This document shows, in pieces, positions 55,944 through 64,000 of a stretch of DNA of 64,000 nt. The position numbers were made by a program, and so were the translations under genes. Origin of the DNA: Pelagibacter sp052048135 (lineage in GTDB: Bacteria > Pseudomonadota > Alphaproteobacteria > Pelagibacterales > Pelagibacteraceae); NCBI RefSeq assembly GCF_052048135.1, contig NZ_JBNAIM010000002.1, forward strand, positions 434,001 to 498,000. Reading direction: 5' to 3'. Within the stretch, counting starts at the first letter, position 1; each line of letters starts with the position of its first letter. The notes beneath the pieces were generated by a model. It had not been told where the DNA came from and made no database searches. It saw only the letters and a list, made by a program, of their open reading frames with translations.

Positions 55944-55976
55944 ATACTTGACTATTTTAGTCAGGTTTATATATAC
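55944..55976 (+). promoter_or_regulatory. iscR: IscR-type operator and promoter of the SUF operon
   Basis: 55944-55968 fits the type 1 IscR box (ATAxxxGACT, A/T core, AGTCxxG) with only the terminal base triplet off. It contains a -35 TTGACT (55948-55953); 16 bases on comes TATATA (55970-55975). Bound [2Fe-2S]-IscR would block this promoter, so the operon should be autorepressed when clusters are plentiful. Confidence 0.75.
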
Positions 55977-55995
55977 CCTCATAAAATAAGGATTT

Positions 55996-56421
55996 ATGAA
56001 ACTTACATCTAAAGGTAGATATGCGGTAATGGCTTTAGTGGATCTAGCCAGATTTGATAATATTAATCCAGTTTCTTTAAGAGATATCTCTCTAAGACAA
56101 GGCATTTCTTTGGATTATTTAGAGCAAATCTTTTCAAAATTAAGAAAAAAAGAAATAGTTCAAAGTGTGAGAGGAACACAGGGTGGTTATGTTTTAAACA
56201 AAAAAGCTAAAGAAATAAAACTTACAAATATTTTTGACGCTGTAGATGAAAAAGTAAAAACTGTCCAGTGCAAAAAAGATTCAAAAAAAGGATGTAATGG
56301 TAAGTCTACCAAATGTTTAACTCATAATCTTTGGGATGAACTTGAAAACCATATTAATAATTTTTTTGATGAAAAAAGTTTAGATGATCTTGTTAAAGAT
56401 AACTCTGAAAGAAGAATTTAA
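55996..56421 (+). CDS. iscR: Rrf2-family Fe-S cluster regulator IscR
   Basis: A 141-residue transcription factor with an N-terminal winged helix (SKGRYAVMALVDLA, LRDISLRQGISLDYLEQIF) and a cluster-binding segment C92, C100, C107 with H110, close to the E. coli C92/C98/C104/H107 set but with one or two extra residues between. It heads the suf operon and abuts sufB with no gap. Its own promoter holds an IscR-like box. Confidence 0.92.
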   Translation: MKLTSKGRYAVMALVDLARFDNINPVSLRDISLRQGISLDYLEQIFSKLRKKEIVQSVRGTQGGYVLNKKAKEIKLTNIFDAVDEKVKTVQCKKDSKKGCNGKSTKCLTHNLWDELENHINNFFDEKSLDDLVKDNSERRI

Positions 56422-57864
56422 ATGGATACGAGAGAAAAAGAAATAGAGAATTTAAAAGATTATAAATACGGTTTTACTACAGATATAGAAAACATTAAAG
56501 CACCCAAAGGTCTAAATGAAGAAGTAATTAAGTTTATCTCTAAAATAAAAAAAGAACCTAAATGGATGTTAGATTTTAGATTAAAAGCATTTGAAAGATT
56601 TAAATTATTAAAAGAGCCTAATTGGCAAAAACCAAAATATCCAAAAATTAATTATCAGGATTTATATTATTATTCTGCTCCTAAAAGTATGAAAGATAAG
56701 CCAAAAAGCCTTGATGAATTAGATCCCAAACTTTTAGAAACATATAAAAAACTTGGAATTCCATTACAAGAACAAGCACGTTTAAATGGCATAGCAGTAG
56801 ATGCAGTTTTTGACTCAGTATCGGTTGCAACTACATTTAAAGAAGAGCTCACGAAACAAGGAATCATTTTTTGCTCAATGTCTGAAGCTATACAAAAACA
56901 TCCTGAACTTGTGAAAAAATATTTAGGAACAGTAATTCCAACTACTGATCATTTTTTTGCAACATTAAATTCTGCAGTATTTACTGATGGATCATTTGTT
57001 TATATTCCGGAGGGAGTGAGATGCCCAATGGAGCTCTCTACTTATTTTAGAATCAATGCATCTGAAACAGGACAGTTCGAAAGAACACTTATAATTGCTG
57101 ATAAAGGAAGTTATGTGAGTTATCTTGAAGGGTGTACAGCTCCAATGAGAGATGAAAATCAATTACATGCTGCAAATGTTGAATTAATTGCGTTAGATGA
57201 TGCTGAAATAAAATATTCTACTGTACAAAATTGGTATCCTGGAGATGAAAATGGCAAAGGTGGTATATATAATTTTGTTACCAAAAGAGGATTGTGTAAA
57301 GGAAAAAATTCTAAAATTTCATGGACACAAGTTGAGACTGGTTCAGCTATAACCTGGAAGTATCCAAGCTGCATTCTAAAAGGTGATAATTCAGTTGGTG
57401 AGTTTTATTCAATAGCAATAACAAACAATCACCAAAAAGCTGATACTGGAACGAAAATGATTCATTTAGGAAAAAATACTAAAAGTAAAATTATATCAAA
57501 GGGTATTAGCGCTGGATTTTCTGACATGACATATAGAGGATTAGTTGACATAAATTCTAAAGCTAAAAATTCAAGTAATTTTACTCAGTGTGACTCATTG
57601 CTTATGGGAAATAATTGTGGAGCTCATACTGTGCCATATATTAAGAACAAAAATTTTGACTCCAATATTGCTCATGAGGCAACAACATCAAAGATAAGTG
57701 AGGAACAATTACATTATTGTCAACAGAGAGGTTTAAATCAAGAAGAAGCAGTGGGCTTGATTGTGAATGGTTTCTGTAAAGAGGTATTACAACAATTGCC
57801 TATGGAATTTGCAGTAGAGGCTCAAAAACTTGTGGGAATAAGTTTAGAAGGGAGTGTTGGTTAA
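56422..57864 (+). CDS. sufB: SUF Fe-S assembly protein SufB
   Basis: Core scaffold of the SufBC2D complex, where clusters are built. 480 residues with YIPEGVRCPMELSTYFRINA, LEGCTAP and the C-terminal HEATTSKISEEQLHYCQQRG. The highly conserved cysteine near the C-terminal core (QCDSLLMG) is present. Shares a base with sufC (TAATG). Confidence 0.96.
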   Translation: MDTREKEIENLKDYKYGFTTDIENIKAPKGLNEEVIKFISKIKKEPKWMLDFRLKAFERFKLLKEPNWQKPKYPKINYQDLYYYSAPKSMKDKPKSLDELDPKLLETYKKLGIPLQEQARLNGIAVDAVFDSVSVATTFKEELTKQGIIFCSMSEAIQKHPELVKKYLGTVIPTTDHFFATLNSAVFTDGSFVYIPEGVRCPMELSTYFRINASETGQFERTLIIADKGSYVSYLEGCTAPMRDENQLHAANVELIALDDAEIKYSTVQNWYPGDENGKGGIYNFVTKRGLCKGKNSKISWTQVETGSAITWKYPSCILKGDNSVGEFYSIAITNNHQKADTGTKMIHLGKNTKSKIISKGISAGFSDMTYRGLVDINSKAKNSSNFTQCDSLLMGNNCGAHTVPYIKNKNFDSNIAHEATTSKISEEQLHYCQQRGLNQEEAVGLIVNGFCKEVLQQLPMEFAVEAQKLVGISLEGSVG

Positions 57865-58598
57865 TGCTTAAAATTAATAACTTAAATGCAAATATTGATA
57901 ATAAATCAATTTTGAAAGGCTTTTCATTAAATGTAAATCCGGGTGAAGTTCACGCAATAATGGGACCAAATGGATCTGGAAAAAGTACTTTATCAAATAT
58001 TTTGTCAGGAAAAAAAGGGTATGACGTAACCGGAGAAGTATTGTTTGAAAACAATAATTTGTTTGATTTAGAAACCGAAGAAAGAGCACACAAAGGTATT
58101 TTTTTAGCTTTTCAATATCCCTTGGAAATCCCTGGTGTAAATACAAATATCTTTCTTAAAACTTCATTAAATGCAGTTAGAAAAGCACGAGGTGAAAAAG
58201 AGCTTGATGCAATTGAGTTTTTAAAACTTGTAAAAGAAAAAGCTAAAGAACTGAAATTTGATGAAGAAAAATTAAGCAGACAATTAAATGTTGGTTTTTC
58301 TGGTGGTGAAAAAAAGAAAAATGAAATTTTACAAATGTCTATGCTTGCACCCAAGTTATCGATTTTAGATGAGACAGATTCAGGTTTAGATATAGATGCA
58401 TTAAAGATTGTTGCAGATGGAGTTAATACACTCAGAAATAAAGATAACTCATTTTTAATAATTACCCATTATCAAAGATTATTGGATTATATTAAGCCAG
58501 ACTTTGTACATGTTTTAATAAATGGAAAGATAATTAAATCTGGTGGACCAGATTTAGCATTAGAGCTAGAAAAAAAAGGATATGAAAATTTTAATTAA
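57864..58598 (+). CDS. sufC: SUF ATPase SufC
   Basis: ABC-type ATPase that drives SufB-SufD. Walker A GPNGSGKST (about 34-42), signature GFSGGEKK and Walker B SILDETDSGLD are visible. 244 residues, no membrane partner. Joined to sufB and sufD by one-base TAATG overlaps. Confidence 0.97.
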   Translation: MLKINNLNANIDNKSILKGFSLNVNPGEVHAIMGPNGSGKSTLSNILSGKKGYDVTGEVLFENNNLFDLETEERAHKGIFLAFQYPLEIPGVNTNIFLKTSLNAVRKARGEKELDAIEFLKLVKEKAKELKFDEEKLSRQLNVGFSGGEKKKNEILQMSMLAPKLSILDETDSGLDIDALKIVADGVNTLRNKDNSFLIITHYQRLLDYIKPDFVHVLINGKIIKSGGPDLALELEKKGYENFN

Positions 58599-59845
58599 TG
58601 ACAGAACAAATTAAAATAGATTTTGAAAAAACAATTCAAGCTTCAGATTTGTCTGAAGGTGATGTTAGTTTAAAAAAGAAATTTTTAAATAGCTTTATCA
58701 CCAAAGGTTTCCCAAGCAAAAAACTTGAAAATTGGAAATTTTTAGACATTAGCCAAATTATCAAAAAAGATATTGGAGAATTAAGTTTTTTTAATGACTA
58801 TTCACCTATTAATAAAGTAGATGAATCCGTTTTTGTAAAAGATTTAGAACACAATAAAATTGTTTTTATCAATGGCAAGGTAGAAAGAATTAATTTTAAA
58901 TATGAAGATCAAGATAAAATTGAAATAAACGAGAGTTCAAAATTAGAAGAAAAATTTAAAAATAGTAATTCATTAATTGATTTAAACAATGCATTCATAA
59001 ACAAAATTTATAAAATTTTAGTTAAAAAAGATTATTCTCTAAAAAAACCTTTGATTGTTTATCATCTTACAAATAATGAAATTCAATCAAAAAATATTAA
59101 TTTAAGATTACAATTTCAATTAGAGCAAAATAGTTCATTAAAACTGATTGATTTTTTTAATCATAACTCTGAAAAAAACTTCATTAACACTTTCTATGAC
59201 TTTGAACTAAAAAAAAATGCAATCTTAAAGAATTATAAACTTGATAAATTACAAAATAAAAACATTCAATACTCCTTTAATAATATCAATCAAGATGAAA
59301 ATAGTGTCTCAGAAACTTTTTTATTATCTGCTGGATCTAGTTTTTTAAAAAATGAAATTAATTCTAACCTAAATGGTAAATATTCCTCAGCTTTTGTGAA
59401 TGGTATATTTTCAATAAAAGACAATCAGCAACATGAAATTAGAACTACAATAAATCATTTAGTTGAAAATACAAAAAGTTATCAATTAATCAAAAGCGTG
59501 CTTGAAAAAAATTCTAAAGCTGCATATCAAGGAAAAATTTTTGTTGATCAAAAAGCACAAAAAACAGATGGTTATCAATTGAGTAGGGCAATATTATTAG
59601 ATGAAACTTCAGAATTTAACGCAAAACCAGAATTAGAAATTTATGCTGATGATGTAAAATGTTCTCACGGTTCAGCATCTGGTAGTTTAGATGAAAACTC
59701 AATATTTTATTTGATGTCTAGAGGTTTGAGCTATCAACAATCCAAAGAACTTTTGATTAATGGATTTATATTAGAGGTAATTGAAAATATTACAGATATT
59801 GAAATAAAAGATTTAATTAAGAAGATGATAGGATTTAAAGAATGA
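58598..59845 (+). CDS. sufD: SUF Fe-S assembly protein SufD
   Basis: SufB paralogue and complex partner. The N-terminal half is divergent (Lys/Asn-rich), while the C-terminus keeps the family core: AYQGKIFVDQKAQKTDGYQ, and the ligand-bearing VKCSHGSASGSLDE segment followed by FYLMSRGLSYQQSKELLI. 415 residues; overlaps sufS by 4 bp. Confidence 0.93.
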   Translation: MTEQIKIDFEKTIQASDLSEGDVSLKKKFLNSFITKGFPSKKLENWKFLDISQIIKKDIGELSFFNDYSPINKVDESVFVKDLEHNKIVFINGKVERINFKYEDQDKIEINESSKLEEKFKNSNSLIDLNNAFINKIYKILVKKDYSLKKPLIVYHLTNNEIQSKNINLRLQFQLEQNSSLKLIDFFNHNSEKNFINTFYDFELKKNAILKNYKLDKLQNKNIQYSFNNINQDENSVSETFLLSAGSSFLKNEINSNLNGKYSSAFVNGIFSIKDNQQHEIRTTINHLVENTKSYQLIKSVLEKNSKAAYQGKIFVDQKAQKTDGYQLSRAILLDETSEFNAKPELEIYADDVKCSHGSASGSLDENSIFYLMSRGLSYQQSKELLINGFILEVIENITDIEIKDLIKKMIGFKE

Positions 59846-61062
59846 ATATAGACAATATAAAAAAAGAATTTCCTATATTTGATGATAAAATTCAAAATAA
59901 TGATTTAGTCTATTTGGATAGTGCTAATTCTTCTCAAAAACCAAAAGTAGTTATTGATCGAATAAACGAATTTTATACAAAACAATTTTCAAATGTCGGC
60001 AGAAGCGTTCATTATTTAGCAGTTGCAGCTACAAATCTATATGAAAACACAAGATCTTCGGTTCAGAAATACATAAATGCAAAAGATAAAAATGAGATTG
60101 TTTTTACAAAAGGAGCCACAGAAGCCCTTAATTTAGTGGCAAATACTCTGGGTCAAAAATACTTAAATGAGGGAGATGAAATCATATTAACTGAACTAGA
60201 ACACCATTCTAATTATGTTCCTTGGCACTATCTAAGAAAATCAAAAAATATAAAAATTAATTTTGCTGAAATAAATGATGATGGAGAAGTACCATTAGAA
60301 AATATTGAAAAATTAATAACGCCTAAAACAAAAGTAATTTCCGTTAATCATTTATCAAATGTTACTGGTGCAATTTTACCAATAAAAGAAATCACTCAAC
60401 TTGCTCACTCAAAAGGAATTATAGTTGTAGTTGATGGATGTCAGGGCGCACCTCATTTAAAAATTGATGTGCAAGATCTTGACTGTGATTTTTATGCTAT
60501 TTCTTGTCATAAAATGTATGGACCTACAGGTTTAGGAATCTTATTTGGTAAAAAAAAATGGTTAGAAGAACTTCCTCCTTATCAAGGTGGCGGGGGAATG
60601 ATCAAAGAGGTTAAGAAAGATAGAATTACATATGGAGATTTACCAAATAAGTATGAAGCTGGAACAATGGCTACAGCACAAGTTATAGCATTTGATCAAT
60701 CAATTAAGTTTTTAGAGAATATTGGTATAGAAACTATAATCAAACATGAGAAAGAATTAATTGAATATGGTCAAGAAATTCTAAGAAAAAATAATTCAGT
60801 TAAACTCATTGGTAATCCAAAAAATAAAGGTGGAGTGTTAGCTTTTACAATTGAAGGAGTTCACCCTCATGATATAGCTACTATTTTAGATGAAGATGGT
60901 GTTGCGATAAGAGCTGGCCACCATTGTTGTCAAATACTTCATGATAAATTAGGAATATCTGCAAGTGCAAGAGCTTCAATAGGAGTTTATAATACTAAAG
61001 AAGATTTCGATCACTTAAATGAGTCAATAAATAAATGTAAAAAAATTTTTGAAATAAAATGA
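59842..61062 (+). CDS. sufS: Cysteine desulfurase SufS
   Basis: PLP enzyme that takes sulfur from cysteine for cluster building. PLP lysine K224 in SCHKMYGPTG; active-site cysteine C362 in RAGHHCC, with a second cysteine beside it. Group II desulfurase length, 406 residues. Overlaps sufU by 4 bp. Confidence 0.96.
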   Translation: MNIDNIKKEFPIFDDKIQNNDLVYLDSANSSQKPKVVIDRINEFYTKQFSNVGRSVHYLAVAATNLYENTRSSVQKYINAKDKNEIVFTKGATEALNLVANTLGQKYLNEGDEIILTELEHHSNYVPWHYLRKSKNIKINFAEINDDGEVPLENIEKLITPKTKVISVNHLSNVTGAILPIKEITQLAHSKGIIVVVDGCQGAPHLKIDVQDLDCDFYAISCHKMYGPTGLGILFGKKKWLEELPPYQGGGGMIKEVKKDRITYGDLPNKYEAGTMATAQVIAFDQSIKFLENIGIETIIKHEKELIEYGQEILRKNNSVKLIGNPKNKGGVLAFTIEGVHPHDIATILDEDGVAIRAGHHCCQILHDKLGISASARASIGVYNTKEDFDHLNESINKCKKIFEIK

Positions 61063-61523
61063 ACTTAAAAGAATTATATCAAGAAATTATTTTAGAGCAT
61101 GGAAAAAACCCTAGAAACTTAAGGAAGACAGAAAATTTTAACAAAGATGCTAAGGGAAACAATCCATTATGTGGAGATAATGTTCATGTTTATTTAAAAT
61201 TAAATGATCAAAGAAAAGTTGAAGATATATCTTTTGAAGGCAGTGGATGTGCAATTTCAATGGCTTCAGCTTCAATAATGACAGATTTAATTAAAGGTAA
61301 AACAGATAATGAAGCAAAAGAAATTATTGAAGATTTTTTGGCAATGATAAAAGAAAATCCAGAATTAAAAAATAAAATATTAAAAGATGATGATAAGACT
61401 AAACTAATGTGTCTTTCAGGAGTTAAACAATACCCTATGAGAGTTAAGTGCGCTACATTATCATGGCACACATTAGTTTCAGCAATGCAAAATGATGGGA
61501 AACAAATAAGTACAGAAGAATAA
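61059..61523 (+). CDS. sufU: SUF scaffold/sulfur acceptor SufU
   Basis: A 154-residue SufU-type protein: NPLCGD (C38, D40), GCAISMAS (C64) and the final conserved C131 (CATLSW); the insertion between residues 78 and 118 is the SufU feature that separates it from IscU. In related systems SufU accepts sulfur from SufS with a zinc site. Overlaps sufS; sufT follows after 5 bp. Confidence 0.93.
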   Translation: MNLKELYQEIILEHGKNPRNLRKTENFNKDAKGNNPLCGDNVHVYLKLNDQRKVEDISFEGSGCAISMASASIMTDLIKGKTDNEAKEIIEDFLAMIKENPELKNKILKDDDKTKLMCLSGVKQYPMRVKCATLSWHTLVSAMQNDGKQISTEE

Positions 61524-61528
61524 TATTT

Positions 61529-61825
61529 ATGGAAATTAAAGAAAAAATTATTGAAGAAATTAGAAAAATTTACGATCCAGAATTACCAGTAAATATTTAC
61601 GAACTTGGATTAATCTATGATATAAAAATAGTTGGTAGAAAAGCTGAAATTAAAATGACATTAACAACACCTAATTGCCCAGTTGCTGAAAGTTTACCTA
61701 AAGAAGTTAAAGAAGGTGCAATGCAAGTTGAAGAGATAGATGATGTCGATTTACAATTAGTTTGGGATCCCCCCTGGACTAAAGATATGATGTCAGATGC
61801 AGCTAAATTGGAGTTAAACTTATAA
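61529..61825 (+). CDS. sufT: SUF-associated Fe-S protein SufT (MIP18/DUF59 family)
   Basis: A 98-residue MIP18-fold protein. DPELPVNIYELGLIYD (16-31) and the TTPNCPVAESLP segment with its single conserved cysteine identify the family, which helps maturation of Fe-S proteins. WDPPWTKDMMSDAAK is the typical C-terminus. TAATG overlap with sufA. Confidence 0.93.
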   Translation: MEIKEKIIEEIRKIYDPELPVNIYELGLIYDIKIVGRKAEIKMTLTTPNCPVAESLPKEVKEGAMQVEEIDDVDLQLVWDPPWTKDMMSDAAKLELNL

Positions 61826-62160
61826 TGAATCCTATAATTAAGTTAAGTGATAATGCTGCAAATAGAATAAAAGAAATTATGTCTAGTGCAGAGAAAAGTG
61901 CATTAGGTGTAAGGGTTTCAGTTAAATCAGGTGGTTGTGCTGGAATGTCTTACGTAATGGAATATTCAAAAGAAATTAATCCAAATGATGAGGTAATTGA
62001 AGATAAAGGTGTTAAAGTTTTTATAGATTCCGCTGCAGTAATGTATCTTCTAGGAACTGAAATGGATTATAAAAAAGAGGAATTTTCATCTAGCTTTGTA
62101 TTCAATAATCCTAATGAAACAGAGCGTTGTGGATGCGGAGAATCCTTTAAAATAAGCTAG
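61825..62160 (+). CDS. sufA: A-type Fe-S carrier SufA/IscA-like
   Basis: Carrier that hands assembled clusters to targets. Three conserved cysteines: SGGCAGMSY (near residue 38) and CGCGESF at the C-terminus (near 103-105). 111 residues. Last gene of the iscR-suf operon. ErpA is a close alternative name by sequence; the place in the operon favours SufA. Confidence 0.92.
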   Translation: MNPIIKLSDNAANRIKEIMSSAEKSALGVRVSVKSGGCAGMSYVMEYSKEINPNDEVIEDKGVKVFIDSAAVMYLLGTEMDYKKEEFSSSFVFNNPNETERCGCGESFKIS

Positions 62161-62193
62161 ATATAATAGTATCCCATAAGTTGCATAGCAGTA

Positions 62194-62222
62194 TTGCGTT
62201 AAATGCATATCTAGTGTATAAG
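62194..62222 (+). promoter_or_regulatory. Promoter of the 56-residue protein; predicts a leaderless mRNA
   Basis: TTGCGT (62194-62199), a 17-base spacer and TATAAG (62217-62222). The ATG at 62229 begins 6 bases after the -10 box, so transcription should start at or next to the A of ATG. No Shine-Dalgarno is possible in that gap. Confidence 0.55.
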
Positions 62223-62228
62223 ATTCAT

Positions 62229-62399
62229 ATGAATAAGTTTGAATTTAAAAATCTTGTTAAAGGCCTAAGAGACTCTTTAAAAGAAAAAACATTTTTTAAA
62301 GATCTACGTAAAGAAGTTGAAACTGGTGCTAACGGCACACAAGATTACGTAGTTAAAAAAGGCGTTAATAAAGATTCAATTGCTACAACAAAACAGTAA
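62229..62399 (+). CDS. Small basic protein of unknown function
   Basis: A 56-residue soluble protein (MNKFEFKNLVKGLRDSLKEK...) with an amphipathic, Lys-rich first half and a polar end containing TGANGTQDYVVKKG. An upstream in-frame ATG at 62181 lies ahead of the promoter boxes, so I prefer the one at 62229. I do not recognise a family. It sits between the SUF operon and glnA and ends inside a palindrome shared with the glnA stop. Confidence 0.6.
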   Translation: MNKFEFKNLVKGLRDSLKEKTFFKDLRKEVETGANGTQDYVVKKGVNKDSIATTKQ

Positions 62400-62417
62400 T
62401 TAATAATTAACTACTGT
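62393..62417. terminator. Palindrome covering both stop codons of the small gene and glnA
   Basis: ACAGTA and TACTGT flank TTAAT and ATTAA around a central A: a 25-base palindrome with one mismatched pair. On the glnA (minus) strand it is followed by TTTTG, resembling a weak intrinsic terminator; on the plus strand no T tract follows. Confidence 0.5.
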
Positions 62418-63813
62418 AATACATCTCAAACTCTACAGGATGAGGTGCATGTTCAAACTTGTGAATTTCCTCAAACTTTAGGGCAATATAAGCATCTATT
62501 TGATCATCGGTAAATACACCACCTTGAGTTAAGAATTCTCTATCTTTATCTAAACTTTCCATAGCTTCTCTTAAAGAACCACAAACTGTTGGAATAGCTT
62601 TAACTTCTTCTGGAGGAAGATCATAAAGGTCTTTATCAAAAGATTCACCTGGATGAATTTTGTTTTTAATTCCATCTAATCCGGCCATTAACATTGCTGC
62701 GAAAGTCAAATAAGGGTTTCCAGCAGCATCAGGAAATCTAATTTCGCATCTTGCACCTTTTTTATTTAATGTAATTGGAATTCTGCATGATGCAGATCTA
62801 TTTCTAGCAGAGTAAGCTAACAATACTGGAGCTTCAAAACCAGGAACTAATCTTTTGTAACTATTTGTAGTAGAATTTGCAAAAGCGTTTATTGCTTTTG
62901 CATGTTTCAAAATTCCACCAATATAATGTAATGCAGTTTCAGATAATCCTGCATAAGCTTCACCAGAAAATACTGGTGTATCACCTTTCCATATTGATTG
63001 GTGAATATGCATTCCAGATCCATTATCTCCTGCAACTGGTTTAGGCATAAATGTAGCAGTTTTTCCAAATGAATGAGTTACCATCTGTACTATGTATTTA
63101 TATAATTGAACGTTATCAGCTTGATTTACTAAAGTGCCAAAATACATTCCAAGCTCATGTTGACTTGGGGCAACTTCATGGTGATGTTTTTCAACTTTAA
63201 TTCCAACTTCTTTTAAATTTTTTAAATATTCTCCTCTCATATCTTGTTCACTGTCAACAGGAGGCACCGGAAAATAACCACCTTTAACCGGAGGTCTGTG
63301 ACCCATATTTCCATTTTCGTATTCTTTTCCAGAATTATAAGGACCTTCTTTACTATCTAATTTGAATCCACACTCATTCATATCATTTTTAATTCTGACA
63401 TCATCAAAAACAAAAAATTCAGGTTCAGGACCAAAGAATGCTTTGTCTCCAATACCAGAAGATTTTAAATACTCTTCAGCTTTTTTTGCAACTCCTCTTG
63501 GATCTCTTTCATAAGGAGTTTTCTTTATAGCATCTAAAATATCACAGAATAGAACTACAGTATTATGTGATGTAAAAGGATCTAAAAAAAATCTTGATAG
63601 ATCAGGCTTTAAAATCATATCGGATTCGTTAATAGCCTTCCAGCCAGCTATAGATGATCCGTCAAAAAATACTCCTTCTTCAAGCATGCTATCATCAACT
63701 GCTGTAGCGTCCATTGTTAAATGTTGAAGTTTACCTCTTGGGTCTGTGAATCTTAGATCAACAAACTCAGCTTCTTTATCTTTGATAAATTTTAAAACAT
63801 CTTTAGCACTCAT
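62407..63813 (-). CDS. glnA: Glutamine synthetase, type I
   Basis: Main ammonia-assimilating enzyme. From the ATG at 63813 (468 residues), preceded by AGGAG at 7 bases: beta-grasp N-terminus (VDLRFTDPRGKLQHL), the metal-site FFGPEPEFF, HHHEVAPSQHELG, GSGMHIHQS and NRSASCRIP. The adenylylation-type tyrosine segment KDLYDLPPEE is present, so control by GlnE is possible. A longer frame upstream is not supported by a Shine-Dalgarno. Confidence 0.96.
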   Translation of the reverse strand: MSAKDVLKFIKDKEAEFVDLRFTDPRGKLQHLTMDATAVDDSMLEEGVFFDGSSIAGWKAINESDMILKPDLSRFFLDPFTSHNTVVLFCDILDAIKKTPYERDPRGVAKKAEEYLKSSGIGDKAFFGPEPEFFVFDDVRIKNDMNECGFKLDSKEGPYNSGKEYENGNMGHRPPVKGGYFPVPPVDSEQDMRGEYLKNLKEVGIKVEKHHHEVAPSQHELGMYFGTLVNQADNVQLYKYIVQMVTHSFGKTATFMPKPVAGDNGSGMHIHQSIWKGDTPVFSGEAYAGLSETALHYIGGILKHAKAINAFANSTTNSYKRLVPGFEAPVLLAYSARNRSASCRIPITLNKKGARCEIRFPDAAGNPYLTFAAMLMAGLDGIKNKIHPGESFDKDLYDLPPEEVKAIPTVCGSLREAMESLDKDREFLTQGGVFTDDQIDAYIALKFEEIHKFEHAPHPVEFEMYYSS

Positions 63814-63951
63814 ATTTTCTCCTATGTAATTCCGTGGTTGTAGTATCAAATAAAGACTGATAAATAATGCTCTTTTAATTAATAACACCTATGCATTTTT
63901 TACATAAGTGAGTATTTTGCGGCATAAAAATAAACAATTTAAAGTTGAAAT
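63814..63951. promoter_or_regulatory. Divergent control region of glnA and the right-edge gene
   Basis: 138 bp without a gene. For the rightward gene TTGCGG (63917-63922), a 17-base gap and TAAAGT (63940-63945) lie 6 bases before the ATG. For glnA I see no clear sigma-70 pair, no GG-N10-GC sigma-54 element and no known riboswitch. Confidence 0.35.
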
Positions 63952-64000
63952 ATGTCTTTATTAGAAAAAGAGCCAGTTAAGAGAGTAGAGAAGTATTTGA
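63952..64000 (+). CDS. N-terminal fragment of an unidentified protein
   Basis: Sixteen codons (MSLLEKEPVKRVEKYL) before the window ends. The start resembles YbaK/EbsC-type aminoacyl-tRNA deacylases, but this is too short to assign. The ATG follows promoter-like boxes at 63917-63945 with no Shine-Dalgarno. Confidence 0.4.
   Translation, partial: MSLLEKEPVKRVEKYL

Noticed and set aside
63814..63951. Sigma-54/NtrC site or glutamine-type riboswitch upstream of glnA
   Set aside because: No GG-N10-GC element, no convincing dyad of the NtrC type, and no conserved riboswitch core found by eye.
1..64000. CRISPR array, insertion sequence, integrase or prophage
   Set aside because: No regularly spaced repeats, transposase or integrase motifs, or terminal inverted repeats were seen; gene order and composition are uniform throughout.

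Overview
The window looks like a slice of a SAR11-type (Pelagibacterales) alphaproteobacterial chromosome. The DNA is very A+T-rich with long A and T runs, proteins are rich in Lys, Asn and Ile, genes are packed with overlaps of 1-47 bp or gaps of a few bases, and the gene set is the streamlined marine one (NAD-dependent formate dehydrogenase, SUF operon, ThiS/ThiG, lptD-surA-pdxA-rsmA). I found no rRNA, tRNA, insertion sequence, prophage or CRISPR array. No gene-free stretch exceeds about 140 bp. The taxon is inferred from style and synteny, not from a marker search.

Layout. 1-6544: formate oxidation and its cofactor supply: fdsA (cut by the window edge), fdsB, fdhD, an HPP membrane protein, a tiny membrane protein and an IscU-like scaffold leftward; mobA-moeA diverge rightward. 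6594-10566: an EamA transporter, a creatinase and a glycine-amidinotransferase-type enzyme, then a small unknown gene and a MOSC protein. 10572-16436: a coiled-coil protein, an MFS carrier, gshA-gshB-EamA transporter and an HD-domain protein. 16437-23395: purF-cvpA, an RND-type exporter, dnaB, rplI-rpsR-rpsF. 23482-26072: fabD-fabG-acpP-gmk. 26067-33377: the envelope operon lptF-lptG-lptD-surA-pdxA-rsmA. 33461-40445: pepA-ndk, purM-purN, DUF2066-hda-aspS. 40447-45323: a TSCPD-domain protein, NDUFA12-DUF2155, aroQ-accB-accC, thiS-thiG. 45316-55862: RNase E/G, PBP1A, prfB (read through a programmed +1 frameshift), an AsmA-like protein, tyrS, anmK, a hydrolase. 55996-62160: iscR-sufBCDSU-sufT-sufA behind a near-perfect IscR box. 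62229-64000: a 56-residue protein with a leaderless-looking promoter, glnA, and the first codons of another gene.

How it fits together. Formate dehydrogenase needs molybdopterin guanine dinucleotide (MobA, MoeA), sulfuration (FdhD) and many Fe-S clusters (its own IscU-like protein, plus the SUF operon). The creatinase/amidinotransferase pair suggests use of guanidino compounds: creatinase gives sarcosine and urea, and the amidinotransferase exchanges amidino groups between arginine/ornithine and glycine/guanidinoacetate. Much of the rest is core metabolism.

Points deserving attention are the creatine module, altered [4Fe-4S] cysteines in FdsB, a stand-alone class II ribonucleotide-reductase C-terminal domain, an HD protein with the ligand pattern of PhnZ-like oxygenases, loss of fabF/mltG between acpP and gmk, and the fact that all ten convergent gene pairs overlap or nearly touch.
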